Source: Zingiber officinale
Lineage: Eukaryota > Streptophyta > Magnoliopsida > Zingiberales > Zingiberaceae
Direction of reading: 5' to 3'
DNA: 64,000 nucleotides
NCBI RefSeq assembly: GCF_018446385.1
Contig: NC_056000.1
Span: 75,774,688 to 75,838,687, forward strand
The position numbers and the translations under genes are program-made. The notes below the pieces were generated by a model. It saw nothing but the letters and a program-made list of their open reading frames with translations. It was not told the DNA's origin and searched no databases. Shown here one piece after another: positions 1 through 10,879 of this stretch; the stretch's first letter is position 1; every line of letters starts with the position of its first letter.

Positions 1-82
1 TACCCGAGCAAGAGGGTGTGAAGTTACACCATGAGTGGGGCACAAGAAATCAGTTTTATTTCGTTAACAAGGTCAATATTTT

Positions 83-562
83 TTAAGGGTTTACATTGCT
101 ACCAGATCTAGAGGCTTGATTCTTCCTAGCCAAATGAGCTTGAGCTCTAGTTAGATCTTCCTTAATAAGATCGATGGCGCGCTTTAGTTGCCCAATGGTC
201 TCGTCTTTGATCTGTCCTTCCTCTTTCAGGAGAGCCACCTCATCCTCATGTTTCATCTTCAAATAAATAATATAGTGAACCTGACTCTGGAAGTTCGATT
301 GAGCTTTAAGCTTGAGAGCAATTTCGGCTCGGGTTCTGGATTTGGCGGCCAGCCAGAGGCTTTCCATTTCGTGAGTAAGGGATGCTTGAAGATCTTTGCT
401 TGCAGTCATCTCCAGCAAGGCTTCATCTTTTTTAGCTAGTAACTCCGTCAGATGGGCAATTTGCTGAAGTGAGTCTTCTTCTTTTTGAGCCAATAACTCC
501 ATCATATGGGCAATTTGCTGAAGCAAAGAAGCAGGTTCGCTAGGTTCTGTTGTGGGTTCCAT
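83..562 (-). CDS. Antisense coiled-coil ORF of the Ty3/gypsy element
   Basis: This is an uninterrupted 159-codon ORF, antisense to the retrotransposon and about 340 bp upstream of its 3' LTR. The protein is rich in Glu, Lys, Leu and Gln. It starts with an acidic Thr/Pro/Ser stretch and then has two near-identical segments (the QQIAHxxELLAxK motif at residues about 15-27 and 33-45), followed by a long predicted coiled coil. I see no signal peptide, membrane segment or zinc finger. A TATA box lies 67 bases upstream of the ATG on the same strand. Extra antisense ORFs at this place are known in Tat/Retand elements, but their function is not established. The intact frame in an otherwise repeat-rich setting argues that it is or was coding. 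Confidence 0.55.
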   Translation of the reverse strand: MEPTTEPSEPASLLQQIAHMMELLAQKEEDSLQQIAHLTELLAKKDEALLEMTASKDLQASLTHEMESLWLAAKSRTRAEIALKLKAQSNFQSQVHYIIYLKMKHEDEVALLKEEGQIKDETIGQLKRAIDLIKEDLTRAQAHLARKNQASRSGSNVNP

Positions 563-628
563 GGAGACGAGATACTTTATTAATAAGAGGATAGCTTGAG
601 GTCGAGAGGAGAAGGGTATGCTCAGACC

Positions 629-635
629 TTTTATA
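629..635 (-). promoter_or_regulatory. TATA box for the antisense ORF
   Basis: On the minus strand the sequence reads CCCTATAAAAGG, a near-consensus plant TATA box, 67 bases upstream of the ATG at 562. A second, weaker TATAAAT lies at about 699-704 on the same strand. The inference is an antisense promoter inside the retrotransposon. Confidence 0.5.
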
Positions 636-893
636 GGGAAGAAGAAGGTGAAGAGATTTACTCGGAACTTGAGTCGACGCTTGTAAAACAGTGTAGTATT
701 TATAGGAGAAGAGTAGGCTCATAAATTGAAGAGTCAATATACACACAAAACAATTCCGTTTATCTCCTAGGAAGGTGAGAAGTTCTGAAAAAGATAGACG
801 AAAAACAGGTCGACAAAGGACGCGAGAACCAAGTCAGGTAACAAAGGGAATTGGGTCTAGTCAGTCGGACTAAAGCCTCCTTCGACTAGACTT

Positions 894-904
894 GAGGGGG
901 AGGC
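894..904 (+). other. Polypurine tract of the Ty3/gypsy element
   Basis: A GAGGGGGAGG run lies directly before the LTR start. It marks plus-strand priming and sets the element on the plus strand. Confidence 0.7.
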
Positions 905-946
905 TTGTGATACGGTGTGATTGTGGGGTCAGTAGGATGACGTGGT

Positions 947-1066
947 TAGGAGTCAAGACCATAGGATGGTCAGGAGTCAAGCTTACATGGAAGTCAGGAG
1001 TCAAGCTTACGTGGAGGTCAGAAGTCAAGCTTACGTGGAGGTCAGAAGTCAAGCTTGCGTCGCTGT
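947..1066 (+). repeat. 24 bp tandem repeat in the LTR, about 5 copies
   Basis: The unit reads roughly CAGGAGTCAAGCTTACGTGG plus four bases. Five units follow each other at 24 bp steps (about 947, 971, 995, 1019 and 1043), with the outer two diverged. Confidence 0.8.
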
Positions 1067-1309
1067 GGTCAGAGTCCCAGCTGATGGGGTAGTCAGAGGA
1101 TAGGATTCCAAGTTGGACAAGATCCAGCCTCGATATCAATCAAGAACGGGGCTCACAGGCCGGTATAGCTGAAAATAGGATCCACAAGCCAAGTACAGCT
1201 AAGGAGAGGGCCCACAGGCCAGGTAAAGGCACGGAAGGAAAGGCCTCAGGCGAAGCACAGAAGACCAGGATACAGACCTGGCTTACAGGTCTGGAAGTAT
1301 AAATCAGGG

Positions 1310-2215
1310 ATAACAGCAGATAGATGTAGGTCGGGATACAGACCTGTCATACAGGTCGGGATGTACAAGCCATGGATAACAGTAGACAGATGTAGGACGG
1401 ATATAGACCTGACGTACAGGTCGGGACGTACAAGCCATGGATAATAGTAGACGGATGCAGATCAGGATACAGACCTGGCGTATAGGTCGAGACGTACAAG
1501 CCATGGATAACAATAGATGGAGTCAAGTCGGGATACAGACCTGGCGTACAGGTCGGGACGTACAAGCCATGGATAACAGTAGACGGAGGCATGTCAGGAT
1601 ACAGACCTGGCGTACAGGTCGGGACGTACAAGCCATGAATAACAGTAGACAGATGTAGGTCGGGTACAGACCTGGAGTACAGATTGGGACGTACAAACCA
1701 TGGATAACAGTAGACAGATGCAGGTCGGATACAGACCTGACGTACAGGTTGGGACGTACAAGCCATGGATAACAGTAGACAGATGCAGAACGGATATAGA
1801 CTTGGCGTAGAGGTCGGGATGTACAAGCCATGGATAACAATAGACGGATGCAGGTCAGGATACAGACCTGGCGTATAGGTCGGGACGTGCGAGCCATGGA
1901 TAATAGTAGACGGAGGCAGGTCGGGATACAGACCTGCCGTACAGGTCAGGACGTACAAGCCATGGATAACAGTAAACGGATGCAGGTCGGGATACAGACT
2001 TGGCGTACAGGTTGGGACGTACAGGCCGTGGATAACAGTAGGCGGATGCAGGTCAGGATATTGACCTGGCGTATAGGTCGGGACGTACAAGTCATGGATA
2101 ACAGTAGACGGATGCAGGTCGGGATACAGACCTAGCGTACAGGTCGGGGCGTACGGACCATGGATAATAGCAGACAGAAATAGGTCGGAATACAGACCTC
2201 GGAGTACAGACCTAG
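1310..2215 (+). repeat. 65-66 bp minisatellite in the LTR U3, about 13-14 copies
   Basis: The landmark CATGGATAA recurs at 1371, 1436, 1502, 1568, 1634, 1699, 1764, 1829, 1895, 1961, 2027, 2093 and 2159, that is every 65 or 66 bases. Each unit contains two related halves (GATACAGACCTGGCGT and ACAGGTCGGGACGTA) that are partly inverted copies of each other. Because 66 is a multiple of three, long open frames appear on both strands; I regard these as repeat artefacts. Confidence 0.93.
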
Positions 2216-2429
2216 CGTCTATGCATTACAGGACAAACAAGCCAGGGAATCGTAACTGTCTGTCAGAGAATAATCAGTGTGTCAGGGAATATGCTAACAG
2301 TCGGGGCTCATTACCCCTTCGGGTCTGCCGCTGGCCTATGAGGAGACGCCACATGTCATTCACCGCCCGACAAAACCTAACAACCGACATTCCCTGACAC
2401 CTGCTAGGCACCAGAAACATCCGCTGCAG

Positions 2430-2437
2430 TATAAAAA
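2430..2437 (+). promoter_or_regulatory. LTR TATA box
   Basis: The sequence TATAAAAA lies about 215 bp after the minisatellite. It is followed by a short inverted repeat, AAGGGA...TCCCTT. The position fits the U3/R border of the LTR. Confidence 0.6.
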
Positions 2438-2775
2438 GGGATGTTTTGTCCCTTATGCAGGTACGCTCACTCGTCATTGTTACTTGTCTTTACTTTTCGT
2501 CCTTTCTCTGTGCTTCTGGGGAAAAATTACCTGACTTGAGCGTCGGAGGGCCTGACCCGAGGACTTTTTCCCTGATTTCTGGTCTCTAATGACTCGTGGG
2601 CTCGTCTGAGTGTGCACAGAACCGTAGCGTCGTCATCCTGGTCATCATCCTTCGTCATCCACCCGTGCAAACTCTTCTTGAAGGTGCCAGGTAGATCGGA
2701 CTCCGCGTCGACTTTCTGTCAACCTCCAGTACATCAAGGCCCGGCTTCATCCTACTCAGCTTCCGGACGAGATCA

Positions 2776-3356
2776 CCAATCATAACTAAATTATAATATC
2801 TAGTATATAGGTAAAGGATTACACCTATCACAACGAAAAGGGTGCATCTAATATGACTTTATACTACCAAAACATATAATACTTTAAGAATTGAAGGAAA
2901 AAATGATAGCATTTGAGCTCACACATGAGTTATGTTCTTCTTCATTTTGACTCTAACTCAAATATTTTCTATCTTTATTTCAGAGTTGTCCACACAAAGC
3001 ATACAAAAGTACGAAGGCTTTAATTTGCAGTATCACCATCATCACAATGAAAAAGCTTGCAGAACAGAAATGGCAGCGAACCACATGCTTCTCTCATCAC
3101 AAAACTGAAGTGGGGTACTACGGTTAAAGCTCCCGGCCGCTCCACGCACCTTGTCTCCTTCCTCCTGTACCTTCTTCATCCCTCAACTCAACTCTTTCTT
3201 ACAAGAAGGAAAAATCTCGACTTGGGCAACTAGAAGATGTATGAAGCGCCTTGAATTCATGACTTGCAATACAGAGTTCGAGTTTAGATAAGAGGTTACG
3301 TTGAATTCAAGTGCTATTATATAATTATGCAGTGTGCTTGTTGGAGACTGATCTTG
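2776..3356. other. Intergenic DNA and the 3' UTR of the HD-Zip gene
   Basis: I see no gene here. The part nearest 3356 should hold the 3' untranslated region of the minus-strand HD-Zip gene. I could not fix the polyadenylation site. Confidence 0.5.
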
Positions 3357-4268
3357 TCAGTGGAAGCTCTGCTGGTCCGGGCCGTCCGGCCATGGCCAGA
3401 AGGTGGAAGCGTGGTCCTCCAGGCTGCACAGCAAGTTGCTGAAGCTTCCTTCGGCGGCGATGCAGTGCTCGATCTTGGGGCAGTGCATTTCCATCTCCGC
3501 TGGCCTGACTGAGGCAAAGAGAGCGAGGCCACGGTGAGGGTGGAAGGAGGAGCTCTCCATGGCCATTGAAGTTCTCTCGGAGCTGTTCTCACTTCGGTTA
3601 CTGCACGAGGCTTCGGTTTCCTTATTGAGGTTGATCGGCTCTGATGTACTGTCTCTGCCTTTGAGAGCCAAGATCTGCACAATTTTGGCATCCACTCGAA
3701 TCAATGAAGTCGTTGAGAAAGGATGAATTGACATTAATGAAGGACCAATTAACCTCAGCTTGGAGTTTCTCGTTGTGTGCTCGGAGAGCTTCGTTCTCCG
3801 ATTTGATCGCCTCGAGTTGCCCGCGGAGGCCATCGTAATCCTTCTCCAGTTGCTTGGTCTTCCACCTGGCTCGCCTGTTTTGGAACCAGATGGCCACCTG
3901 CCTCGGCTGCAGCCCGAGAACCATGGCCAGCTGCATCTTCTTCTCAGGATCCAGCTTGTTCCCCTGCTCGAAGCTCTTCTCCAGCGTCCTCACCTGCTCC
4001 TTGCTCAGTGATCTCCTCTTCGTCTCCCAGGCTGGCATGCCGTCGTCCGACAACTCGTCCATGCCGTTGTCCATCCCTGAGAAAGACATGGCTCTCTTCC
4101 TCGTCGTCACTGCACCACTCGAATCAAAGAGTTCAATTGCAGCTGGCTGGGCGGATCAAGTACAGTGAGCTCACCTCTGAGATCTTGGAGGAGTGCTCGG
4201 TGCGCTTCTTCACGTGGCTGATGCATTTGTGGCGCAGAGAAGAAGGAAGGGGATGATGATGAGGCCAT
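3357..4268 (-). CDS. HD-Zip class I transcription factor, ATHB13/ATHB23 type
   Basis: Three exons are proposed: 4268-4175, 4109-3754 and 3674-3357 (stop TGA), giving 255 residues. Introns are 65 and 79 bp with GT-AG borders. The first exon is short ([10 protein letters not shown]...) and joins in frame to exon 2; the family motif LQDL before this junction and KRAMSFSG after it support the model. The homeodomain spans residues about 60-118, with recognition helix [13 protein letters not shown]. The leucine zipper follows in heptads L119, L126, I133, L140, L147 and L154. The C-terminal part has the clade motif [20 protein letters not shown] and ends in a WPWP aromatic motif. Such proteins bind CAATNATTG-type sites as dimers in the nucleus. 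The N-terminal region is shorter than I recall for relatives. Four-codon-scale upstream ORFs lie in the likely leader, one ending about 7 bases before the ATG. Confidence 0.9.
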
Positions 4269-5212
4269 ATCGCTAGCTGCAGGACATCAATCAATTCTCA
4301 GCGGCACGGTGGGAAGGTGGTGAAAGGGAAGAAAAGGAGTGAGTGGAGGATCGATGGCGATTGAGGTTGGAGGTGGTCTCTGATTCACAGAAACTGGTGG
4401 ATCAGATATGGAAATTCATGATGCCATAGTAAATCTACGTGTAAATGTAAAAGTAGGACGGTAAATTAATAGTTTAATTTAATTATTTTATTAAATAAAT
4501 TTAAATAATATAATTCTTGTCCTGACTTAATTGTATTTTACAGTGCTATGTAATAAGAAAACTGTAAATCTATAGTATTGGCAAGGTGGTTACCAACTGC
4601 ACTGCAACTGTGCTTCTCTTTCCTTCTCTAGGAAGAAATTTGCATTGTGATTCTTCGCTAGACGATGACAAAATGAGTTTTTAAGTTGGGGAAGGTGGCC
4701 CCTTTCTTTTAAAGAAAAGGGCAGGGATGTGCCCAATGAGCTACTGGGACAGCAACCTAACCCACGTATAATTATTGTGAACCTTTGTTTATGTCTATAG
4801 TCCTTTGCATCGAACGGAACAGAAGTCGCTCTCTGTTATTGATATTGGTGTAATATGCCTCACGCATGTTACTTTTCATCTTCTTAGGGTGCATGAGAAT
4901 ATACTGATGCATTATTTCTAGAAAATGGAAGTAATTGCAAATCATCAAATAGTGGGGCATTAATTTTAATTACCATTTCTTGCAGCTGGTAGCAAACAGG
5001 GAACGGAGGTGATCATGTATATTTTTACTTGCCAAGGCATGAACAATGCCGATTCCCATCAAACATAACCCATCGACCCTAAACTAGATAAGATTAAGAC
5101 CTGGCACCGAACACATTAAGTTAGAGATTACACAGCCATTACTCATGCAGTAGTTGGTCGTCAAGTATACATACAGTCCACCGATTGGCTAACCCGTGTG
5201 AGACGAAGTTTC
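4269..5212. other. Intergenic: HD-Zip promoter and GIF 3' UTR
   Basis: There is no coding signal. The stretch 4269-4440 is pyrimidine-rich on the minus strand and fits a 5' leader. An AT-rich block at 4470-4515 could hold the TATA box of the HD-Zip gene, but no single site stands out. A small inverted repeat lies at 4697-4722. The stretch up to 5212 should include the 3' UTR of the GIF-type gene. Confidence 0.4.
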
Positions 5213-8200
5213 TCATGGTGTTTTGGTATCCTCTGGTCTTTTAGCATGTGATTGATCAGCATCCCCACTGACAGGCTCACTTCCTGAGTTCCTGTGGCTC
5301 TCAGCTATGGCAGGTACCATGGCGATGCCGGCTTCTAGCTTACTCCCACGTCCATCTGAGTTGGTTGGTGGGAATCCAGACAAGCTTGGAGTTGCGAGGG
5401 GATTAGCAGTGCCACCATGAGATGGTTCAGTATGCGAGCCATGTAAGCCGTTGACAGCACCGGGCCTAATGCTCATATGGCCTGGGAACACCATTCCTGG
5501 GGGTTGGGAATGCAGCTGCCCTTGCATTTGTTGAGGATTATATGGAAGAGGACCTCGAGGGAAGATGGGTGATTGTTGCATGAAAGGGCCTCCCTGTGGT
5601 ATCGTACCATGTGGCATGATCTGCTAAGCAACCATAAAAGAATAAAAATATTAAGGCATTAGTTTAAGAGTAAAAATAATAAATTTGAAGATGGAACTTA
5701 ACTGACCTGAGGACGAACTGCAGGTGCATTAGGTTGAGCGTCAGCAATTGCAGCTAGATAAAGTAGGTTTTTCTGAAGCTGTGCTTGGTACCTGATGCAT
5801 AGGTTCAACAATGATACCTATGTTTATCATCATCAATTAAAATAGAATAGATACATTTTTAGTCCATTGTAACAAATAAAAACCGAGTTGTGTATTCATC
5901 ATCACCATAAAAGGTGCTCTCTGACTATTTTGGGAGGCATGAACAAGTGGCACAGGCGGTAAAATGTAACAGAGGCATCTCCCTTTGCATCAATAAACTA
6001 ATACGAAAGCTATCTACTAGTTCAAACTTAATAAATCCTTAAAGGTTATGACATCAACAATATAAATTTCATCTTTCCATGAAGGTAAGCTTGGAGCAAA
6101 CAAAACCTGGCAGGAATGGGAACCAATTGAAACCCAAAAAAATCCATCAGAACAGCAAAGCATCATTAGGAAAAGATTCAAGCAGTTCCCATCGGCAGGA
6201 ATGGGAACCAATTGAAACCCAAAAAATCCATCAGAACAGCAAAACATCATTAAGGAAAAGATTCAAGCAGTTCCCATCATTTAAAGTGTCATGTTTCCTA
6301 CAAAGGGAGAAAATAGCTACAAAAAGAAAGGGTAAGGAAAAAAAAAATTAGCAAAAGGTTAGTGAAATATTTTGTCCAAATTTTTTCTTTGAGGAAAGAA
6401 AGAGAGGAAAACTTAAATTTCAAAACTATATTTGTTAAAAACATGAAAAGAAACATTAATAGAAATGGATTTGAAAAGAAAAGGAAATAATTAGTATTCT
6501 CCAGTTTTTCTATCAAAGGAAATAGAGGAAAAAATACTCGGAAAATTTTTCTATCAGCTTATTTATTTTCTAGTTTCCTTCCTTTGTTAGTGCAGTAGAA
6601 GTGCATACATGCAGTCACAGACTAATCCACACATTCTGTCACTAGTCTAGCACAAAACTTTTTCTTGCCAGGACAGGTGATGTTCTAATAATTACTAACA
6701 TATATGTACCTTGAAATACAATGACTGACAAAGGAGAACTCAGAATACAAATACAGAAATAAAAAAATATCAAGTAAATTAATCAACTCACTGAGCACAT
6801 TCAGCCAATTTTCCGAGGTTCTGATTTTCCAATATTGCCAAAATGAGCTGCTTATTCTCATCCAAGTACTGCATTGAAAAATTAATCAATAATGAAGCAG
6901 AGTAAACTACCTCGGCTTTGAGTGGATCAACAATCCAAGGTTAATTTAGAACTAAAAGATCCTAAATGATTCTAAAATAAAAATGTTGAATAACACACAC
7001 ACAGACATCTCCCGTCAAAGAATCATATTTCCATGAAATCACATCTCGGAAGACACACCTTTGGTCAAAGAATCATATTTCCTAAGCATTGGCTTTACAG
7101 ATAGCTTCAAGACATAAGATAAGACCAAGGCAAACCTAGTTTCTATAGAATCCATGTCCCCTGGATAAGAACATCAGCATAAGAGAATAGCTTGTTGGGT
7201 CCTCCAAGATCTAGAAATTGAACTTCAAGAAATGAATTGAATGTCTAAAAATCAAAATTCTTAGAACCCAGTGCTTTCCAGCATTGACTATGACTGCTGG
7301 AGTTATAATGAAGAGTTAAAAAAGAATAATAAAGGATAACAACATTATTGTTCTTGCAGGATTTTACTGCATCTTTTGAGTTAAAATACGAATAATGACA
7401 ATGGATTAAATGTTAAAAAGTTCTAGCAATAGAATTGAACTTTCAAAGTGAAAAACTAGTCTAACCAACAATTACACCTCATATATATCACAGCAATGTA
7501 GTATGACAAAAAGAGAAACATTTTTTTTCAACCATACAATGCATGCATAAAGAAGATTTGTATCTTTGTCAGATCAAAATGAGATTGAGTGGGCTCTTAA
7601 CTATTAATCATTGACAATATTTTACAAAATAAAAAATAGAATAATTCTGCATCAATATTAGGATTGGAAATTAGGTATATCAAAAAGTAATTTTATGGAC
7701 TAAATGTGACGAATGGTCCATTTTACGTGGTGGAAATAGAAAAAAAAAGTGCAGCAACATATACTGTAACATGTACAATAGAAAAACATGACTAAGGGAA
7801 AAAATGGATCCATGTAATCATAAGATAGCATTATCATCTGGTTGACGTTGACATTCAAGCTCAAGATTGAAATATTTTTTCTGAGAAATTGAGACTTAAT
7901 ATAACCATTTAACTCTTAGTAGACCTACATCATCTACCACTAGATTAACATAGTTGATTCCTAAAACTTAAGAATGATGGGTTTTTAATATTAAAGAGAA
8001 AGCATAGCTTAGTGAAACCTGTTCTACTTCTCTGCTTTTCCTTAAATTAAAGACACAATGTCAGAGGTAAAGGACAAAGTAATCGAGATGTGAAATATGG
8101 CCTTGGATCAAATATTTCTCCCTCCTAACCTCTAACCCATACTTTATCAATGAGCATCTTTGCTCACAGAGGGAGCAAATATGCAGAGGGATCATAGGCT

Positions 8201-9265
8201 AGATTATAGCAGTTGAAGTGGTAATGTTTTCCTGTTGATCAATAAGTGTAGTTCTAAGGTAGAAGGTAATCACAATTAAAAAGAAAATAGAAAAAAAATA
8301 AATTTTCTAATCATGATGATACATTAAAGGTGCAAAGATGAGGATATTAAGGTAGATGTGTGAACATATGAGGATTGACAAAATAAGAAATGAGAGCATT
8401 AAAAAGAAAGTATTGAGAGAAAACTCTAAGAGACACATTTAAAATGAATGACCAATAAATACTCGCAATGTGAAATTATGATAAACACGCATATCAAACG
8501 AAGAAGACCAAAAAAGACTTGGTCAACAATAATAAAATAAGATAAAATTTATTTAAATATAAATGATGGTTGAGTAGAGGATAGAGCCCAATGGCATAAA
8601 ATGATCCATATAGCCGACCCCATATAGTGGGATATGGCTTGATTGTTGTTGTTCTTGATGATACATTAGAGGTTAGAGATCAATTAATTGATTAGTCTCT
8701 TTACTGGTTTCCTTCCATATTCCAAGTACCAAATAATGGCCCTCGTTGAATAATGCTGATATTGCTTTCTGTTTCAATAACAAATTTCTCTTTTCCTAAT
8801 TTGTCCCTCTACTATTTTTATTTCATAGCCGGTCCCACCTAGTGGATAAGGTTTATTTCATCTTTTAAAGCCTTGGTTCTAGGAAATTATCTTTCTCAGG
8901 TCATTTACAGGGAGACTAACAGACCCATTGATGGCTGAGACCACATACAAGCCTAAAAGGGAGCTTTGCAATCGTTAAAGTATTTGATGTCTTGCAAATT
9001 TAAAAAGAAGGTAGTAAAATCCAAAATTTCCAGTTCCAGTGTTCATGAGAACCAATAATAATCACTGCAAAATTAATTCATCAACAAGATGACAATCACA
9101 AAGTTTCACTATCAGATGGAAACTTTGCGTCTAAACAAGAACTGCAGATAGGCATTGTGAACATAGTAATGGATAAGGAAAACTAACCTTTTGAATTTGT
9201 TCTGTTGTGATATTCGCAACAGGGGCTGCTGACATGGGGGCTAGTGAATGTGGAGATTGCTGCAT
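5213..9265 (-). CDS. GRF-interacting factor, GIF2/GIF3 (SS18/AN3) type coactivator
   Basis: Four coding exons fit: 9265-9188, 6868-6792, 5791-5707 and 5620-5213 (stop TGA), about 215 residues. All phases match and all borders are GT-AG. The SNH domain occupies residues about 18-75: NITTEQIQK, YLDENKQLILAILENQNLGK, LAECAQYQAQLQKNLLYLAA and IADAQ. The C-terminal half is Gln/Pro/Met/Gly-rich, as in the family. These proteins are nuclear coactivators that bind the QLQ domain of growth-regulating factors and link them to SWI/SNF remodelling. The wording NITTEQIQK and AILENQNLGKLAECAQ points to the GIF2/3 branch rather than GIF1. Intron 1 (9187-6869) contains a LINE tail and intron 2 (6791-5792) a tandem duplication. 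The last acceptor is a TAGCAG tandem site, so one Gln may be optional. Confidence 0.93.
6111..6280 (+). repeat. 85 bp tandem duplication in GIF intron 2
   Basis: Two near-identical units, 6111-6195 and 6196-6280, both start CAGGAATGGGAACCAATTGA. They differ at only a few bases, so the duplication is fairly recent. Confidence 0.9.
8330..8655 (+). mobile_element. 5'-truncated RTE-type LINE tail
   Basis: The end reads ATATAGCCGACCCCATATAG followed by TGGGATATGGCTTGATTG and a TTG repeat. This is the characteristic 3' end shared by plant RTE LINEs and Au-type SINEs. Upstream, the phrases GGTAGATGTGTG, GATTGACAAAATAAG and AAAAAGACTTGGTCAACAAT match the C-terminal RTE reverse transcriptase region, with stops. 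It sits in GIF intron 1, opposite to the gene. Confidence 0.7.
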
Positions 9266-9315
9266 GCTGCTTGCTTTGTGCTTCTTCTTGAACCAAACCT
9301 TATGCCTATATGCCA

Positions 9316-10537
9316 CTAAAAACAAAAATAATATAGATATGCGATGAGCAAACCCAAATTTATATAAAAAAAAATAGTCAAATTAGCACCATAGTGCCTC
9401 AAAAGATGTTAGTGTCCAAATGGATCCTCATTATATTAGCTTGGAATGTCTCTATGCCAACAACATAATTGTGTCAGCAGTGAGCAATGACAAAGCAACA
9501 CTAATCAATGTTCAGCCAGAACCACACAACATATAAGAGACATACACAAAGTGGAAAACATATAAAACATATTGAATATTAGAATACCTAAATTCATCAT
9601 TGAAAACAAAACTTGATGTCAAAATATAATTTTTTCACGCCTCAGTACAGATTACAGAAGTACATAGCACATGACAGAATAAAAGACGAATCTCAAAGTA
9701 TTTATTAATACTCTTCTTGAACAAATCATGAAGTCTATGCAGTGTCCTCTCAAGAACCCATAGGCAAGAGAGGAGAATAAACTAAGAAAAACTGAGTTGA
9801 AATCAGAAAATATGAATATCACTATGGCAGCTACAACCATCCATATAGGTATAATCGTGAAAACTATTGTATGAACTACTTGCATGTCATCAAACAATCA
9901 GTAGCACATTGCGGAGCCCTGAATTTTACACTGCACTCTCAACAACCTTGTGTCTGTGATATGTCCATACATGGAATGATTATGGATGAAGGAGGATAGC
10001 CAGAAGCATGAATTCTTGCATAGACAACTACAGGTTTTGGCCTATGTGAGTAGCTAATCCAAGCCCAGATTGATGAGTTTACAAATTAACCGGAAGTCTT
10101 TCCCTCACACTCAACACAAACCATCTCACCTTTAACTTCTGAACCCGAACTGATTACGAGGACATACATATATCCTCAACAGCAGAGACCATAAAACATA
10201 CACAATTTCCACATGCCACATCCAACCAGGCGCAGCTAACCAAACCTTACATCTATCACATCTGTCACGAGACGCTAGACACTGCACCCACACACAAACA
10301 AAAACACTTCAAATACACAGATGCTACTAGAACACACAGGTCCATTCAGTTTCTAACCAGAATCACTCAGTCGTCCAATAGATACGAACCCCACGACGAT
10401 CACCTAAATTGACCACATCGCCAAACATCACAAAGCCATCCGCTGCAATATAGGGTTAGGATGACCCTTTATAGTGTATGAACAACGATCAATATCGAGC
10501 TACCCGATACATGAGAAGCAGCTGGATAGAGTCCTAC
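9316..10537 (-). other. Probable leader intron of the GIF-type gene
   Basis: A good donor (GAG|GTAGGACT at 10538/10537) and a good acceptor (TTTTGTTTTTAG at 9317/9316) lie upstream of the ATG. They would place a 5' UTR exon at about 10539-10870. This is inference from splice signals only. Confidence 0.45.
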
Positions 10538-10879
10538 CTCGACGACTTGGGTCACAGAATCCTGCGGCGCAACAGTGTCCTCAGGCGGAGTAAGGAGCAG
10601 CTAAAGCAGGAGTAACGTATGAGAGCACGACCAGGAACGGCAGCAAAAAGGGCGACCGGCTTTCTATGATTGAGAAGACTGCTGCAAGAGGAAAGAAAGG
10701 CACAGAAGAGTCGATCGCTTGGGAAAACGAGGGAGGAGACGGAAAGAGAATAGACGAGTAAGGAGACTGGGCGGTCGTTGTAGCTGACCGACGGCGAGGA
10801 GGGCCGTCGGTGAGGACGCAGGAAAGAGGGAGGCGGCTGACAAAGGCTTGTGCAAGGTGTTAATGCACAAAATCAAACC

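Larger units (their letters stand above)
1..2775 (+). mobile_element. 3' end of a Ty3/gypsy retrotransposon (Tat/Retand-like), cut by the window edge
   Basis: The order on the plus strand is internal sequence, a polypurine tract at 894-903, then an LTR from about 906 to 2775. The LTR has inverted ends (TGAT...ATCA), a TATA box and a U5 containing the phrase ACTTGAGCGTCGGAGG, which I know from plant Ty3/gypsy LTRs. An open reading frame runs antisense just upstream of the LTR. That arrangement is known from the Tat/Retand lineage, so the lineage assignment is by inference. The 5' part and the left target duplication lie outside the window, so integrity cannot be judged. Confidence 0.75.
906..2775 (+). 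repeat. 3' LTR of the Ty3/gypsy element (about 1.87 kb)
   Basis: The LTR starts TGTGATACGG (the exact start could also be 908) right after the polypurine tract and ends GAGATCA. It contains a 24 bp array, a 65-66 bp minisatellite, a TATA box at 2430 and a U5-like segment. The second LTR is outside the window, so the borders rest on the terminal TGAT/ATCA pairing and the polypurine tract. Confidence 0.65.

Noticed and set aside
1347-2090. 247-codon minus-strand frame of repeated HGLYVPTCTPGLYPDLHPS-like units
   Set aside because: It arises because the minisatellite unit is 66 bp (22 codons); other frames of the same array are open too, and no promoter or start context supports a gene.
8600-8655. 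Au-type SINE
   Set aside because: The last 60 bases fit a SINE, but the upstream 270 bp resemble RTE reverse transcriptase, so a truncated LINE explains more.
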